From NCBI GenBank assembly GCA_032027165.1, contig JAVSMO010000001.1, positions 1,800,458 to 1,864,457 of the forward strand: a stretch of 64,000 nt of DNA, given 5' to 3'. A model generated the notes under the pieces. That model was not told the DNA's origin, made no database searches, and saw only the letters and a program-made list of their open reading frames with translations. Below are positions 20,548-32,284 of the stretch, piece after piece. The stretch is from Denitratisoma sp. GTDB lineage: Bacteria; Pseudomonadota; Gammaproteobacteria; Burkholderiales; Rhodocyclaceae. The position numbers and the translations under genes are program-made. Position 1 is the first letter of the stretch. Every line of letters starts with the position of its first letter.

Positions 20548-21924
20548 ATGCAGATTCCAGCCCCCGAGATTTTCAAGGCCTACGACATCCGCGGCATCGT
20601 CGGCAAGACACTGACGCGCGACGCCGTGTATTCGATCGGCCGCGCCATCGGCTCCGAGGCGCGCGACAGGAAGGTGAAGACCGTCGTCGTCGGCCGCGAC
20701 GGCCGGCTGTCCGGGCCGGAGTTGTCGCAGGCCCTGATGGAAGGCATCTGCGCCAGCGGCGTCGACGTCGCCGACATCGGCATGGTGCCGACGCCGCTCG
20801 GCTACTTCGCCGCCCACCACCTGAAGACCGGCAGCGCGGTGATGGTCACCGGCAGCCACAACCCGCCCGACTACAACGGCTTCAAGATCATGCTGGCCGG
20901 CGACACCCTGCACAGCACGGCCATCACGGCGCTGCGCACGCGCCTGGTCGAGGGCCGCCTCGCCGCAGGCAGCGGCAGGATCACCCGGGTGGATGTGCGC
21001 CAGGACTACCTCGACCGCATCGTCTCCGACGTCAAGCTGTCGCGGAAGATGAAAATTGTCGTGGACTGCGGCAACGGGGTCGCCGGCGCCGTCGCGCCCG
21101 AGCTGTTCCGCCGCATGGGCTGCGAGCTGGTCGAGCTGTTCTGCCAGGTGGACGGCACCTTCCCCAACCACCACCCCGACCCGTCCAAGCCGGACAACCT
21201 CAAGGACGTCATCCGCGCCCTGCAGGAAACCGATGCCGAACTGGGCATCGCCTTCGACGGCGACGGCGACCGCCTCGGCGTGGTGACCAAGGACGGCGAG
21301 ATCATCTACCCGGACCGCCAGCTGATGCTCTTCGCCGCCGACGTGCTGGCGCGCAATCCCGGCGCGCAAATCATTTACGACGTGAAATGCTCGCGCAACC
21401 TGGCCCGCTCCATCCGCCACCAGGGCGGCAGGCCGCTGATGTGGATGACCGGCCATGCGCTGATCAAGGCCAAGCTGAAGGAGACCGGCGCCCCGCTCGC
21501 CGGCGAGATGAGCGGCCACACCTTCTTCAAGGAGCGCTGGTACGGTTTCGACGACGGCCTCTACGCCGGCGCCCGCCTGCTGGAGATCGTCTCGCGCTGG
21601 CAGGACGCCAACTGGCCGCTCAAGCACCTGCCCAACGCGGTGAGCACCCCTGAGCTCAATCTGAAGATGCAGGAAGGCGAGCCGCACGCCCTCATCGCCG
21701 AGCTGCAGAAGACGGCGCGCTTCGAAGGGGCGCAGGAGATCATCACCCTCGACGGCTTGCGCGCGGAATACGCCGACGGCTTCGGCCTGATGCGCGCCTC
21801 CAACACCACGCCGGTGCTGGTGCTGCGCTTCGAGGCCGACGATGCGGCCGCCCTGGCGCGCATCCAGGCCGACTTCCGCCGCGTCCTGCGCCGGGCGCGG
21901 CCCGACCTGCTGCAGTCCTTCTGA
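20548..21924 (+). CDS. phosphomannomutase/phosphoglucomutase
   Basis: 458 residues of the AlgC/ManB-type alpha-D-phosphohexomutase family, interconverting 6-phospho and 1-phospho sugars for LPS and exopolysaccharide precursors. Motifs are IFKAYDIRGIVGKTLT, the phosphoserine loop VMVTGSHNPPDYNGFK, the metal loop AFDGDGDRLGVV, the sugar-specificity loop GEMSGHTFFKERWYGFDDG, and the C-terminal phosphate site MRASNTTPVLVLRFEA. The ATG at 20548 gives the family N-terminus. It could be called algC or manB; dual specificity is usual in this group. Confidence 0.94.
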   Translation: MQIPAPEIFKAYDIRGIVGKTLTRDAVYSIGRAIGSEARDRKVKTVVVGRDGRLSGPELSQALMEGICASGVDVADIGMVPTPLGYFAAHHLKTGSAVMVTGSHNPPDYNGFKIMLAGDTLHSTAITALRTRLVEGRLAAGSGRITRVDVRQDYLDRIVSDVKLSRKMKIVVDCGNGVAGAVAPELFRRMGCELVELFCQVDGTFPNHHPDPSKPDNLKDVIRALQETDAELGIAFDGDGDRLGVVTKDGEIIYPDRQLMLFAADVLARNPGAQIIYDVKCSRNLARSIRHQGGRPLMWMTGHALIKAKLKETGAPLAGEMSGHTFFKERWYGFDDGLYAGARLLEIVSRWQDANWPLKHLPNAVSTPELNLKMQEGEPHALIAELQKTARFEGAQEIITLDGLRAEYADGFGLMRASNTTPVLVLRFEADDAAALARIQADFRRVLRRARPDLLQSF

Positions 21925-21966
21925 CGGGCGCTCAAGATTCCCGGCGGCGGGCCGTAAACCGAGCTT

Positions 21967-23211
21967 ATGCCGGAGCCCGCCCAGGATATCTTCATCGGCC
22001 GCCAGCCGATCCTCGACCGCTACCAGCGGCTCTACGCCTACGAGCTGCTGTTCCGCCGCGGCACGCAGAACAGCGCCGAGGTCACCGACGACCTGGCCGC
22101 CACGGCCACGGTTCTCAGCCACGTCTTTTCCGAACTCGGGCTGGAGGCGGCGCTCGGCCCCTACCTGGGCTTCGTCAACCTCGACGCGCGCATGCTGGCG
22201 AGCGACGCCATCGAGCTGCTGCCCAAGGAAAAATTCGTGCTCGAGGTGCTGGAGACCGTCGAGCTCACGCCGGCGGTGGTCGCCCGCTGCCGCGAGCTGA
22301 AGGACAGGGGCTACGCCCTGGCGCTGGACGACTTCGTCGCCTTCGAGGAAAAGCACGCGCCGATTCTCGAGCTGGCCGACATCGTCAAGGTGGACCTGAT
22401 GGGGATGGACGCCGCCACCCTGGAAAGGACCGTCAAGGCGCTGCGCCCCTGGAAGGTCAAGCTGCTGGCCGAGAAGGTGGACGACGAGGCACAGGTCAAA
22501 ACCTGCCTCGACCTCGGCTTCGAGCTGTTCCAGGGCTACTACTTCGCCAAGCCGGCGATCATCGCCGGCAAGAAGCTGACGCATTCCGAGCTGACGCTGA
22601 TGCGGCTGCTCGGCCTGATCCTCGACGATGCCGAAACGCCCCTGATCGAGGACGTCTTCAAGCAGGCGCCGGGGCTGACGCTGAACCTGATGCGCCTGAC
22701 CAACTCGGCGGCCTCGGGCCTGCGCCAGAAAGTGACTTCGCTGCGCCACGCCATCACCGTATTGGGGCGTCGCCAGCTGCAGCGCTGGCTGCAACTGCTG
22801 CTCTACACCAATCCCTCCGGGGGCGGGGCCAATCCCCTGCTGCAGGTAGCCGCCACGCGCGGACGCTTCATGGAGCTGCTGGCCGGCGACCTGATGGGCG
22901 CCAGCCCCGATTTCGAGGATCGCGCCTTCATGACCGGCATCATGTCGCTCATGCCGGCCCTGCTGCACGTCCCGATCGACGAGGTGATCGCCAGCCTGCA
23001 CGTCGCGCCGGACGTGCGCGAGGCCCTGGAGAGCCGCTCGGACATACTCGGGAAAATGCTCCTGCTGGCGGAGAAGCAGGAGGAAAGCGACATGGCGTCC
23101 TGCTTCGCCCTCACCGCGGAACTGCCCGGCCTGGACAACGAGCGCGTCAACGCCCTCCTCACTCAGGCGCTCGCCTGGGCCAACAGCATCGGCAGCGAAT
23201 CGGCTAGCTGA
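21967..23211 (+). CDS. EAL-HDOD (YuxH-type) signalling protein, degenerate EAL
   Basis: 414 residues. The N-terminal EAL-like domain (about 5-205) begins IFIGRQPILDRYQRLYAYELLFR, where catalytic EALLR is replaced by YELLFR; DDF survives in LALDDFVAFEEKHAP but other metal ligands are altered. A C-terminal HDOD domain follows (LTLNLMRLTNSAASGLRQKVTSLRHAITVLGRRQLQRWLQ). This architecture is common in proteobacteria and probably lacks c-di-GMP hydrolysis, acting instead as a binding or scaffold protein. It overlaps the convergent DUF4202 gene by 8 bp. Confidence 0.87.
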   Translation: MPEPAQDIFIGRQPILDRYQRLYAYELLFRRGTQNSAEVTDDLAATATVLSHVFSELGLEAALGPYLGFVNLDARMLASDAIELLPKEKFVLEVLETVELTPAVVARCRELKDRGYALALDDFVAFEEKHAPILELADIVKVDLMGMDAATLERTVKALRPWKVKLLAEKVDDEAQVKTCLDLGFELFQGYYFAKPAIIAGKKLTHSELTLMRLLGLILDDAETPLIEDVFKQAPGLTLNLMRLTNSAASGLRQKVTSLRHAITVLGRRQLQRWLQLLLYTNPSGGGANPLLQVAATRGRFMELLAGDLMGASPDFEDRAFMTGIMSLMPALLHVPIDEVIASLHVAPDVREALESRSDILGKMLLLAEKQEESDMASCFALTAELPGLDNERVNALLTQALAWANSIGSESAS

Positions 23212-23797
23212 CCGCCTTGAGGATCAGCGGGGTCAGCGCCTCGGGGAGGCTGACTTTTCCGGCGAGGACGAAGGCGCGCGCCTCCGCCGACATCTTCTGC
23301 CAGGTCTTGCGGATGATCTCGATCCACTTCGCCTCGTCGTAGTCGGGGTGCTGCGCGGCGAAGCCGGCGAGGTAGTGCTCGAGGAACACCAGGTCGGTGA
23401 CGTCCTCGAGCAGCTGCGTCTCGGCGTTCACCTTGAGGCCCTTCTTGCCGACGGCGGCCTGGACGCGCTCGATCGTCTCGGCGTCGTAGCCGGTTTCCCG
23501 CAGGATGCGGCCGGCGGTCTCGGCGTGGAACCTGTAGAGGCCGGTTCGCCATTGCAGGTAGCCCTGGCGATCCATCGGATAGCTCGCGCGCGGCGTCTTC
23601 CAGCGCTGGATGTGCTGGGCGCGCACGGCGAGCCGCACCGACTCGGGAGCATCGGGCGAGAAGCGTTCCAGCATGGCGCTCATGCGCTGCGCGTAGAGCA
23701 ATTCCTTGGGCTGGCCTTCGTCGCGGTTCGGGTCCTCGGCGTTGGCAGCGTCGAAGGCCGCGATGGCGGCGTCGAAGCGTTTTGGGTCTGCGATCAT
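23204..23797 (-). CDS. DUF4202 domain protein
   Basis: 197 residues, helical, with DAANAEDPNRDEGQPKELLYAQRMSAMLERF, VRAQHIQRWKTPRASYPMDRQGYLQWR and VFLEHYLAGFAAQHPDYDEAKWIEIIRKTW. I recognise DUF4202, whose histidines and acidic residues recall HD-type metal enzymes; function is not established. Start ATG 23797 overlaps the stop of the upstream Nudix gene (ATGA). It forms an operon with the Nudix gene and alaS. Confidence 0.78.
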   Translation of the reverse strand: MIADPKRFDAAIAAFDAANAEDPNRDEGQPKELLYAQRMSAMLERFSPDAPESVRLAVRAQHIQRWKTPRASYPMDRQGYLQWRTGLYRFHAETAGRILRETGYDAETIERVQAAVGKKGLKVNAETQLLEDVTDLVFLEHYLAGFAAQHPDYDEAKWIEIIRKTWQKMSAEARAFVLAGKVSLPEALTPLILKAVS

Positions 23798-24273
23798 GAA
23801 ATTCTCCTTGCCAGCCAGTCGCGGATCGCCAGGCCCGTGCCGAAATCCCAGGGGCGCAGTTTCTCCGGCGGGATGAGGCGGAACTCGGCGAGTTCCTCGT
23901 TCAATACGATCTCGCCCGCCGCGACGACATGGTAGGCGAGGATGAGCTCGTTCTTGCGCTGGAAGGGGTAGACACCGATCAGGTTCGTGGAAAGCGTGGC
24001 CAGGCCCAACTCTTCCTGCACCTCGCGCGCCACGCCCTCCTCCGGCGTCTCGTCGCGCTCCATGAAGCCGGTGACGAGGCCGAACATCTTCTCCGGCCAG
24101 GCGTGGTTGCGCGCCAGCACGATCAGTCCGTCGCGCTCGACCAGGCCGGCCAGCACCGGCAGCGGGTTGTCCCAGAAGACGTAGCCGCAGGACGCATCCG
24201 GGCAAGACAGCCGCGCGCGCCCTGCGATCTCGCGCCCGTCGAGCGGGGAGGCGCAGCGCGGGCAGAAGCGCAT
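23794..24273 (-). CDS. Nudix hydrolase with N-terminal zinc ribbon (NudC-like)
   Basis: 159 residues. A zinc ribbon (FCPRCASPL ... LSCPDASCGY, four cysteines) is followed by a Nudix domain with box GFMERDETPEEGVAREVQEELG. This resembles the C-terminal half of NADH pyrophosphatase NudC but is shorter and lacks its N-terminal domain. The substrate is open: NADH, ADP-ribose or other dinucleotides. It starts in a one-base overlap with the alaS stop (TGATG). Confidence 0.85.
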   Translation of the reverse strand: MRFCPRCASPLDGREIAGRARLSCPDASCGYVFWDNPLPVLAGLVERDGLIVLARNHAWPEKMFGLVTGFMERDETPEEGVAREVQEELGLATLSTNLIGVYPFQRKNELILAYHVVAAGEIVLNEELAEFRLIPPEKLRPWDFGTGLAIRDWLARRIS

Positions 24274-26885
24274 CAGAGCTTGGCTTCGACCCAGGCCCGC
24301 ACGGAGGCGAGCGCCTTGCCGAGGTGCTCCGGCTGCGTGCCGCCGGCCTGGGCCATGTCGGGGCGGCCGCCGCCCTTGCCGCCGACCTGCTGGGCGACGA
24401 AGTTCACCAACTCGCCGGCCTTCACCTTGCCGGTGAGGTCGCTGCTGACGCCGGCGATGAGCGCGGCCTTGCCGTCGGCGGCGGCGCCGAGCACGACGAC
24501 GCAGGATTTCAGCTTGTCCTTGAGCTTGTCCAGCGTCTCGCGCAGCGCCTTGGCGTCGGCGCCTTCCAGCACGGCGGCGAGCACCCTGGCGCCCTTCACC
24601 TCGGCGGCCTGGCCGGCGAGATCGTCGCCCTGGCTGGCCGCCGCTTTCGATTTCAGACGCGCCAGTTCCTTCTCCAGCGCCTTGACGTGGTCGAGCACCT
24701 GGCCGACGCGGGCGGCGATCTCCTGCGGCTGCGCCTTGACGGCGGCAGCCACCTCGGCGAGTTCGCGCTCCTGCTGCTGCACGACTTCCAGCGCATTCTC
24801 GCCGGTGACGGCCTCGACGCGGCGGATGCCCGAGGCGACGCCGCCCTCGGCGACGATCTTGAAGAAGCCGATGTCACCGGTGCGCGAGACGTGGGTGCCG
24901 CCGCACAGCTCGCGCGAGCTGCCGATGTCCAGCACGCGCACGCTGTCGCCGTACTTCTCGCCGAACAGCGCCATGGCGCCGGACTTCACGGCGTCGTCGA
25001 AGGCCATGACGCGGGCGCACGCCTCGGCGTTGGCGAGGATCTCGCGGTTGACGATCTGTTCGACGCGGCGGATCTCGTCGTCGGTCATCGGCGCATGGTG
25101 GGCGAAGTCGAAGCGCGTGCGGGCGGGATTCACCAGCGAGCCCTTCTGCTGGACATGCGTGCCGAGCACCTCGCGCAGGGCCTTGTGCATGAGGTGGGTG
25201 GCGGAATGGTTGCGCACTGTGGCGGCGCGCGAGGCCATGTCGACCTTGGCCTGCACGGTGTTGCCGACGGTGAGCTTGCCCAGCTTCACCGTGCCCTGGT
25301 GGCCGAAGACGTCGGCCTGGATCTTCTGCGTGTCGTCGACTTCGAAGGCGCCGTGGGCGGATTCGAGCAGCCCGCGGTCGCCGACCTGGCCGCCGGATTC
25401 GGCGTAGAACGGCGTGTGGTCGAGCACCACCACGCCGGCGTCGCCCGAAGTCAGTTCGTTCACCTCGGCGCCGTCCTTGTAGAGGGCGACGATGGCGCCT
25501 TCATGCACCAGCGTGTCGTAGCCGTGGAAGGCGGTGGCCACGCCCGAGTACTCCAGCGCGCCCTTCATGACGAACTTCGAGGCGGCGCGCGCCTGCTCGC
25601 GCTGGCGCTCCATGGCGGCGTCGAAGCCGGCCTGGTCGAGCGTGAAGCCGCGCTCGCGGCACATGTCCGCGGTGAGGTCGAGCGGGAAGCCGAAGGTGTC
25701 GTAAAGCTTGAAAGCGGTCTCGCCGTCGAGGCGCTTCGAGGGCGAGGCCAGCGCCGCCTCGAGCAGGGCCATGCCGTGCTCAAGCGTCTCGGCGAAGCGC
25801 TCCTCCTCGGCCTTCAACACCTCGGCGACGCGTTCGGCCGCCGCCGGCAGCTCCGGATAGGCCTTGCCCATGGCGTGCGACAGGTCCGCCACCAGGCGAT
25901 GGAAGAAGGGCTGCTTCTGGCCGAGCTTGTAGCCGTGGCGGATGGCGCGGCGGATGATGCGGCGGAGCACGTAGCCGCGGCCGTCCGAGCCGGGAATCAC
26001 GCCGTCGACGACGAGGAAGGAACAGGCGCGGATGTGGTCGGCGATGACGCGCAGGCTCGGGTTGACCAGATCCTTCGCCCCCGTCTCGCGGGCGGCGGCG
26101 CGGATCAGGTCCTGGAACAGGTCGATCTCGTAGTTGGAATGCACATGCTGCAGCACGGCGGCCAGGCGCTCGAGGCCCATGCCGGTGTCGACGCTGGGCT
26201 TGGGCAGCGGATGCAGCACGCCCTGCTCGTCGCGGTTGAACTGCATGAAGACCAGGTTCCATATCTCGATGTAGCGGTCGCCGTCGGCGTCCGGCGAGCC
26301 GGGCGGGCCGCCCTCGATGCCGGCGCCGTGGTCGTAGAAGATCTCGCTGCAGGGGCCGCAGGGGCCGGTGTCGGCCATCTGCCAGAAGTTGTCCGAGGTG
26401 AACTTCGGCGCGCCCGGCTTGTCGCCGATGCGCACGCAGCGGTCGGCCGGCACGCCGATCTCGCGCGTCCAGATCTCGTAGGCCTCGTCGTCCTCGTGGT
26501 AGACCGTGGTCCACAGCTTCTCCTTGGGGATGCCGTACACCTCCGTGATCAGTTCCCAGGCGTAGCGGATGGCGTCGCGCTTGAAGTAGTCGCCGAAGCT
26601 GAAATTGCCGAGCATCTCGAAGAAGGTGTGGTGGCGCGCCGTGTAGCCGACGTTCTCCAGGTCGTTGTGCTTGCCGCCGGCGCGGACACAACGCTGCGAG
26701 GTGGTGGCGCGCGCGTAGGGCCGCTTGTCGTGGCCGAGGAAGACGTCCTTGAACTGCACCATGCCGGCGTTGGTGAACAGCAGCGTCGGGTCGTTGCCGG
26801 GCACCAGCGGGCTGGAAGCGACGATGGCATGCCCCTTCGAGGCGAAGTAGTCGAGGAATTTCTGGCGGATTTCAGCGCTTTTCAT
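24273..26885 (-). CDS. alaS: alanyl-tRNA synthetase
   Basis: Charges tRNA-Ala. 870 residues, the normal length, from ATG 26885 ([19 protein letters not shown]). The class II catalytic core shows [19 protein letters not shown] and [16 protein letters not shown]. The tRNA recognition domain follows, then the editing domain with [16 protein letters not shown] and the zinc residues of [15 protein letters not shown]. The C-Ala domain ends it ([15 protein letters not shown]). An in-frame 11-residue extension upstream is not needed. Confidence 0.98.
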   Translation of the reverse strand: MKSAEIRQKFLDYFASKGHAIVASSPLVPGNDPTLLFTNAGMVQFKDVFLGHDKRPYARATTSQRCVRAGGKHNDLENVGYTARHHTFFEMLGNFSFGDYFKRDAIRYAWELITEVYGIPKEKLWTTVYHEDDEAYEIWTREIGVPADRCVRIGDKPGAPKFTSDNFWQMADTGPCGPCSEIFYDHGAGIEGGPPGSPDADGDRYIEIWNLVFMQFNRDEQGVLHPLPKPSVDTGMGLERLAAVLQHVHSNYEIDLFQDLIRAAARETGAKDLVNPSLRVIADHIRACSFLVVDGVIPGSDGRGYVLRRIIRRAIRHGYKLGQKQPFFHRLVADLSHAMGKAYPELPAAAERVAEVLKAEEERFAETLEHGMALLEAALASPSKRLDGETAFKLYDTFGFPLDLTADMCRERGFTLDQAGFDAAMERQREQARAASKFVMKGALEYSGVATAFHGYDTLVHEGAIVALYKDGAEVNELTSGDAGVVVLDHTPFYAESGGQVGDRGLLESAHGAFEVDDTQKIQADVFGHQGTVKLGKLTVGNTVQAKVDMASRAATVRNHSATHLMHKALREVLGTHVQQKGSLVNPARTRFDFAHHAPMTDDEIRRVEQIVNREILANAEACARVMAFDDAVKSGAMALFGEKYGDSVRVLDIGSSRELCGGTHVSRTGDIGFFKIVAEGGVASGIRRVEAVTGENALEVVQQQERELAEVAAAVKAQPQEIAARVGQVLDHVKALEKELARLKSKAAASQGDDLAGQAAEVKGARVLAAVLEGADAKALRETLDKLKDKLKSCVVVLGAAADGKAALIAGVSSDLTGKVKAGELVNFVAQQVGGKGGGRPDMAQAGGTQPEHLGKALASVRAWVEAKL

Positions 26886-26970
26886 GGCAGTCGGTGCGAA
26901 AGGCGCCCTGCGGCGCAAAGAGGTCGGATTTTAGCATCGAAGCCCCGGCGCCGCCCCGGCCGGGCAGGCT

Positions 26971-29910
26971 TCAAAGAGAGGTGACGGGGAGGGAGAAATG
27001 GAAGGTGGCGCCCTGTCCCGGCGCACCCTCCGCCCAGACCCGCCCGCCATGGCGCTGGACGACGCGGGCGACGATGGCGAGGCCGACCCCGGTGCCCTCG
27101 AAGGCGGAGTCCCGGTGCAGGCGCTGGAAGACGTGGAACAGCTTGCCGGCGAAGGCCATGTCGAAGCCGGCGCCATTGTCGCGCACGAAGAAGCAGGCTT
27201 CGCCCGCCTCGACCGCGCCGCCCGCTTCGACCACGGCCTGTTCGCACTGTCGTGTGAACTTCAGGGCATTGCCCAGCAGATTGAGCCAGACCTGCCGGAT
27301 CAGGCTGCGGTCGGCCCGGACCGTCGGCATCGGCCCGATGCGCACATCGATCCTGCGTCCGGCGCCGGCCTCGGGCAGTTCCGACAGCACCTCGCGCGCC
27401 AGGCTCGCCATGTCGATCGGCGCGCGCTTCAGCTCGACGCGGCCGATTCGGGCAAAGTCGAGCATGTCGTCGATCAGCTCGCCCATGCGGATGGCGTTGG
27501 AGATGATGCGGTCGAGCTGCCCCCGGCCCTCGGCGCCGATCTGGGGCGCGTAATCCTCCTCGATCACCTTGGCATAGCCGGCGATGGCGCGCAAGGGGGA
27601 ACGCAGGTCGTGGGAGACGGAATAGCTGAAGCTCTCCAGCTCGCGGATCGCCTCCTCCAGCTCCATGGTGCGCTCGCGCACGCGATGCTCGAGGTCGACG
27701 TTGAGGTTGCGGATCTCCTCCTCGGCACGCCGCTGGTCGGACACATCCCGCACGATGGAAATCATGCAGGGCGTGCCGCCGATCTCGATGGCGACCGAGG
27801 ACGTCAGCATGTCGCGCAGCGTGCCGTCCTTCGTGCGCACCTCGAATTCCACGTTGCTGACGCTCCCCCTGGCCTTGAGGTCGGCCAGGAAGCGGCTGCG
27901 CTTCTCGGGATATGCCCAGAGACCCAACTCGACGGTGGTATGGCCGACGGCTTCATCGACCGAAAAACCGCTCAGGCGCTGGAAGCCCTCGTTGGCGTCC
28001 AGAATCAGGCCGTCTTCGAGCCGGACGATGACGATCCAGTCGGGGCTGGCATGGAAGACCTTGGCGAACTTTTCCTCGGACTGGCGCAGCGCATCCTGGG
28101 CGCGCTGCACTTCGGTGATGTCCCGGCCGACGCCGATGATCTGCTGCTCGCCGCCGATCTCGGCGAGCACGCAGGAACCCTCGACCAGGATGACCTCGCC
28201 GCTCTTCTTGCGGAAATGCACCTTGAAGCCGTGCCATTCACCCGCTTCCCGCAATCGGCGCACCAGTTCCTCCCGCTCGGCGGGCTCGGCCCACAGGCCG
28301 ATCTCCAGCGCCGTCCGGCCGAGCGCCTCCTGCGTCTTCCAGCCGGTCAGCCGCTCGAAGCCCTTGTTCACGGCGACGAAGCGGCCATCCTCGAGCCGGC
28401 TGACCGTGGCGTAGTTGGGGTTGGCGTTGAAGGCCTTGGCGAAGCGTTCCTCGGAGCGCCGCAATGCCTCCTGGGCACGCTTCAGTTCCGTGATGTCGCG
28501 CGAGGTGCCGATCAGATGCGGCTCGCCGTCGAGCTCGATGATCGTCGCGGAGCTCAGCACGTCGCGGATGCTGCCGTCCTTGGTGACGAAGCGGGCATCG
28601 AAATCCCGCACGTTGCCGTGCGCCATGAGGCGGCCGATCATTTCCTCGCGCTCCGCCCGGTCGGCCCACAATCCGAGATCGGCGGTCGTGCGTCCCACCG
28701 CCTCGGCGGCGGAATAGCCGGTCAATATCTCGAATCCCCGATTCACCTCGACGATCCGTCCATCGGATATCCGGCTGATCATGATGAAGTCCGGATTGGA
28801 CTGAAAGGCCTTGGCGAACTTGTCCTCCGAGATGCGCAGGCTGCGCTCGCGTTCCCGCAACTGCGCCAGCAGGCCGTAGAAGGCCTGCGCCAGTTCCCCG
28901 ACCTCGTCCTCGCGCATCGACAAGCGGGGCACGGCCGCATCCGGACGATCGCGCTGCGCGCTGACCTGCCGCGTCAATCGCTCGACAGGCCGCACCAACA
29001 GGCCGGCGAGCAGCCAGGCGCACAGCGCGCAGGCCAGCATGGACGAAAGCGCGACCGCGATCACCTTGCCGCGCGCTTCATGCAGAGGTGTATACGCCTC
29101 ATCCAGGGGATAGACGCCCGCGACGAACCAGTTCGTCTTCTTCAGCTGCTTGAAGCTCATGAGCGCACGGAGCCCGCTGCTGTTCTCGCTTTCCTCGGTG
29201 CCCTCGAAGCCCTCGCCGGCCCTGTCCGCGGCGGGGTTCGCCCCGACCGGGGGAGAGTCGGCGAGTATCCGCGACTTGTCGGGGTGGAGCACCAGCTTGC
29301 GGTCCCGCGAGGCGACATACAGGTAGCCGGTCCGGCCGATGAGGGCGGTTCGGGCCTCGCCGAACAGGCGCTCGTTGAGCAGGTTCAGGGTGCAGGCCAC
29401 CACCAGGTCGATCCTGCCGTCTCGAGCCAGGCTGGGGGCGGCAACGACCACCACCGGCGCGCCGCTGACCTTCCCCCGTATCGGTTTGGAGATCACGGCG
29501 GCCCGCGTTGCCATGACCTCGCGGAAGTATTCCCGGTCGGCAAAATTCCCGTCCTGGATCACCGGCAAGGGAGGCTGCTGGGCCAGCGCCCGTCCGTCGG
29601 GCGACAGGGCGAGGCAGCGGTCGATGGCGCCCATCGGCATCGGCAAGTGGCTCATGTAGTGCTCAATGGCTTCTCTTGAGCCGATGGCGATGGACGGCAC
29701 GCCCCGGGCCACCGCCTGGGTCGTCTCCAGGGCGATGCCGAGGTCGTTGTCCATGCCTCTCGCGGCATAGCTGACAAGGGAATGCAACTGGTTGGCGACG
29801 CCGGTCTTGATTTCCTGGCGCACGCCCAGCCAGGACAGCCAGGCCGCCGCCAGCGCCAGCACGGCCAGCATGGCCGTCAGGCCGAGCGCCAGCTTTGCTC
29901 TCAGGCGCAT
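26971..29910 (-). CDS. membrane sensor histidine kinase: dCache-like sensor, HAMP, three PAS
   Basis: 979 residues. One N-terminal membrane helix (about 8-27), a periplasmic sensor (30-275, dCache-like), and a second helix near 277-300 lead to a HAMP segment. Three PAS domains of one subfamily follow (each ...NPDF/NPNY/SPDW... ISRL-DGR ... VN-GFE-LTG ... LGLWA). HisKA has ELESFSYSVSHDLRSPLRAIAGYAKVI and HATPase ends VRDNGAGFDMAF ... FEGTGVGLAIVARVV. No response regulator is adjacent, so it is an orphan kinase or works with a distant partner. It is divergent from glpK with about 130 bp between. Confidence 0.9.
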   Translation of the reverse strand: MRLRAKLALGLTAMLAVLALAAAWLSWLGVRQEIKTGVANQLHSLVSYAARGMDNDLGIALETTQAVARGVPSIAIGSREAIEHYMSHLPMPMGAIDRCLALSPDGRALAQQPPLPVIQDGNFADREYFREVMATRAAVISKPIRGKVSGAPVVVVAAPSLARDGRIDLVVACTLNLLNERLFGEARTALIGRTGYLYVASRDRKLVLHPDKSRILADSPPVGANPAADRAGEGFEGTEESENSSGLRALMSFKQLKKTNWFVAGVYPLDEAYTPLHEARGKVIAVALSSMLACALCAWLLAGLLVRPVERLTRQVSAQRDRPDAAVPRLSMREDEVGELAQAFYGLLAQLRERERSLRISEDKFAKAFQSNPDFIMISRISDGRIVEVNRGFEILTGYSAAEAVGRTTADLGLWADRAEREEMIGRLMAHGNVRDFDARFVTKDGSIRDVLSSATIIELDGEPHLIGTSRDITELKRAQEALRRSEERFAKAFNANPNYATVSRLEDGRFVAVNKGFERLTGWKTQEALGRTALEIGLWAEPAEREELVRRLREAGEWHGFKVHFRKKSGEVILVEGSCVLAEIGGEQQIIGVGRDITEVQRAQDALRQSEEKFAKVFHASPDWIVIVRLEDGLILDANEGFQRLSGFSVDEAVGHTTVELGLWAYPEKRSRFLADLKARGSVSNVEFEVRTKDGTLRDMLTSSVAIEIGGTPCMISIVRDVSDQRRAEEEIRNLNVDLEHRVRERTMELEEAIRELESFSYSVSHDLRSPLRAIAGYAKVIEEDYAPQIGAEGRGQLDRIISNAIRMGELIDDMLDFARIGRVELKRAPIDMASLAREVLSELPEAGAGRRIDVRIGPMPTVRADRSLIRQVWLNLLGNALKFTRQCEQAVVEAGGAVEAGEACFFVRDNGAGFDMAFAGKLFHVFQRLHRDSAFEGTGVGLAIVARVVQRHGGRVWAEGAPGQGATFHFSLPVTSL

Positions 29911-30039
29911 GTTTAGCTGACCCCTCTCCGGCCCGGTGTTGTTGTTCTTGCTGAACCCATCGAATCCCCTTCGGCAACGCTAAGTTACTATAACGCTTAC
30001 GGCAATATCCGGAAGTATTTAACGCTCCGGCATCGCAAA

Positions 30040-31527
<1,488 letters not shown>

Positions 31528-31541
31528 GGCCCAGCCGCCGC

Positions 31542-32270
31542 TCAGGCGGGTGCCAGCAGATCGATCCGGTCCGTGAAGATCGCCGCCACGCCCTGGCGCA
31601 GGAGCAGGCCGGCGTCCTCCGGGTCGTTGACGGTATAGACGAGCAGCGGAATGCCGGCCGCCCGCACTTCATCGAACAGCTGCGGGGTCAGGCAATGGCG
31701 GCTGCAATGCAGGGAAAAACACGCCAGGCGGCGAAAGGCCTGCTGCCAGTCGGGCGGCGGCACCTCGAACAGCAGGCCGCGCGGCAGTTCCGGCGCCGCC
31801 TCGCGGGCCGCCTCCAGCGCTTCGAGGGAGAAGGAGGACAGCAGCGGCGGCGAAGCGTCAGCCCACAGCTCGCGCGCCTCCAGTGCAACCTTGCGGCCCG
31901 TTTCCGCCTCGCGCCCCGCCGACGGCTTGATTTCGACATTCGCCCACAGGCCCAGCGCCAGGCACAAACCGGCGGCATCGCCGAACGACGGCAGCGGCTC
32001 GCCGGCGAATTGCGCACTGTGCCAGCTGCCGGCATCCAGCCGGGCCAACTCGGCATCGCTCGCGTCGGCGACGCGGCCGCGGCCGTCGGTCGTGCGTTCC
32101 AGGGTTTCGTCGTGGATGAGGACGGGCGTGCCGTCCGCCGACAGCATGACGTCGAATTCGACGGCGCGATAGCCGAGGCTGGCCGCGATGCGCAGCCCGG
32201 CGAGGGTGTTTTCCGGCGCCAGCGCGCCGCCGCCGCGATGGGCGATGAGGCGGGGATGGCGCCAGGACAC
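31542..32270 (-). CDS. ugpQ: glycerophosphodiester phosphodiesterase
   Basis: Hydrolyses glycerophosphodiesters to sn-glycerol-3-phosphate and an alcohol. 242 residues of the GDPD TIM barrel: RLIAHRGGGALAPENTLAGLR (catalytic His and Glu), VEFDVMLSADGTPVLIHDETLERTTDG (metal site), LWANVEIKP, and LVYTVNDPEDAGLLLRQGVAAIFTDRIDLL. The start is a GTG at 32270, 14 bp after the ugpB stop; the long in-frame extension upstream is a shadow of ugpB. No signal peptide, so cytoplasmic like UgpQ. Confidence 0.92.
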   Translation of the reverse strand: MSWRHPRLIAHRGGGALAPENTLAGLRIAASLGYRAVEFDVMLSADGTPVLIHDETLERTTDGRGRVADASDAELARLDAGSWHSAQFAGEPLPSFGDAAGLCLALGLWANVEIKPSAGREAETGRKVALEARELWADASPPLLSSFSLEALEAAREAAPELPRGLLFEVPPPDWQQAFRRLACFSLHCSRHCLTPQLFDEVRAAGIPLLVYTVNDPEDAGLLLRQGVAAIFTDRIDLLAPA

Positions 32271-32284
32271 GCGGCGCCCCGCGG

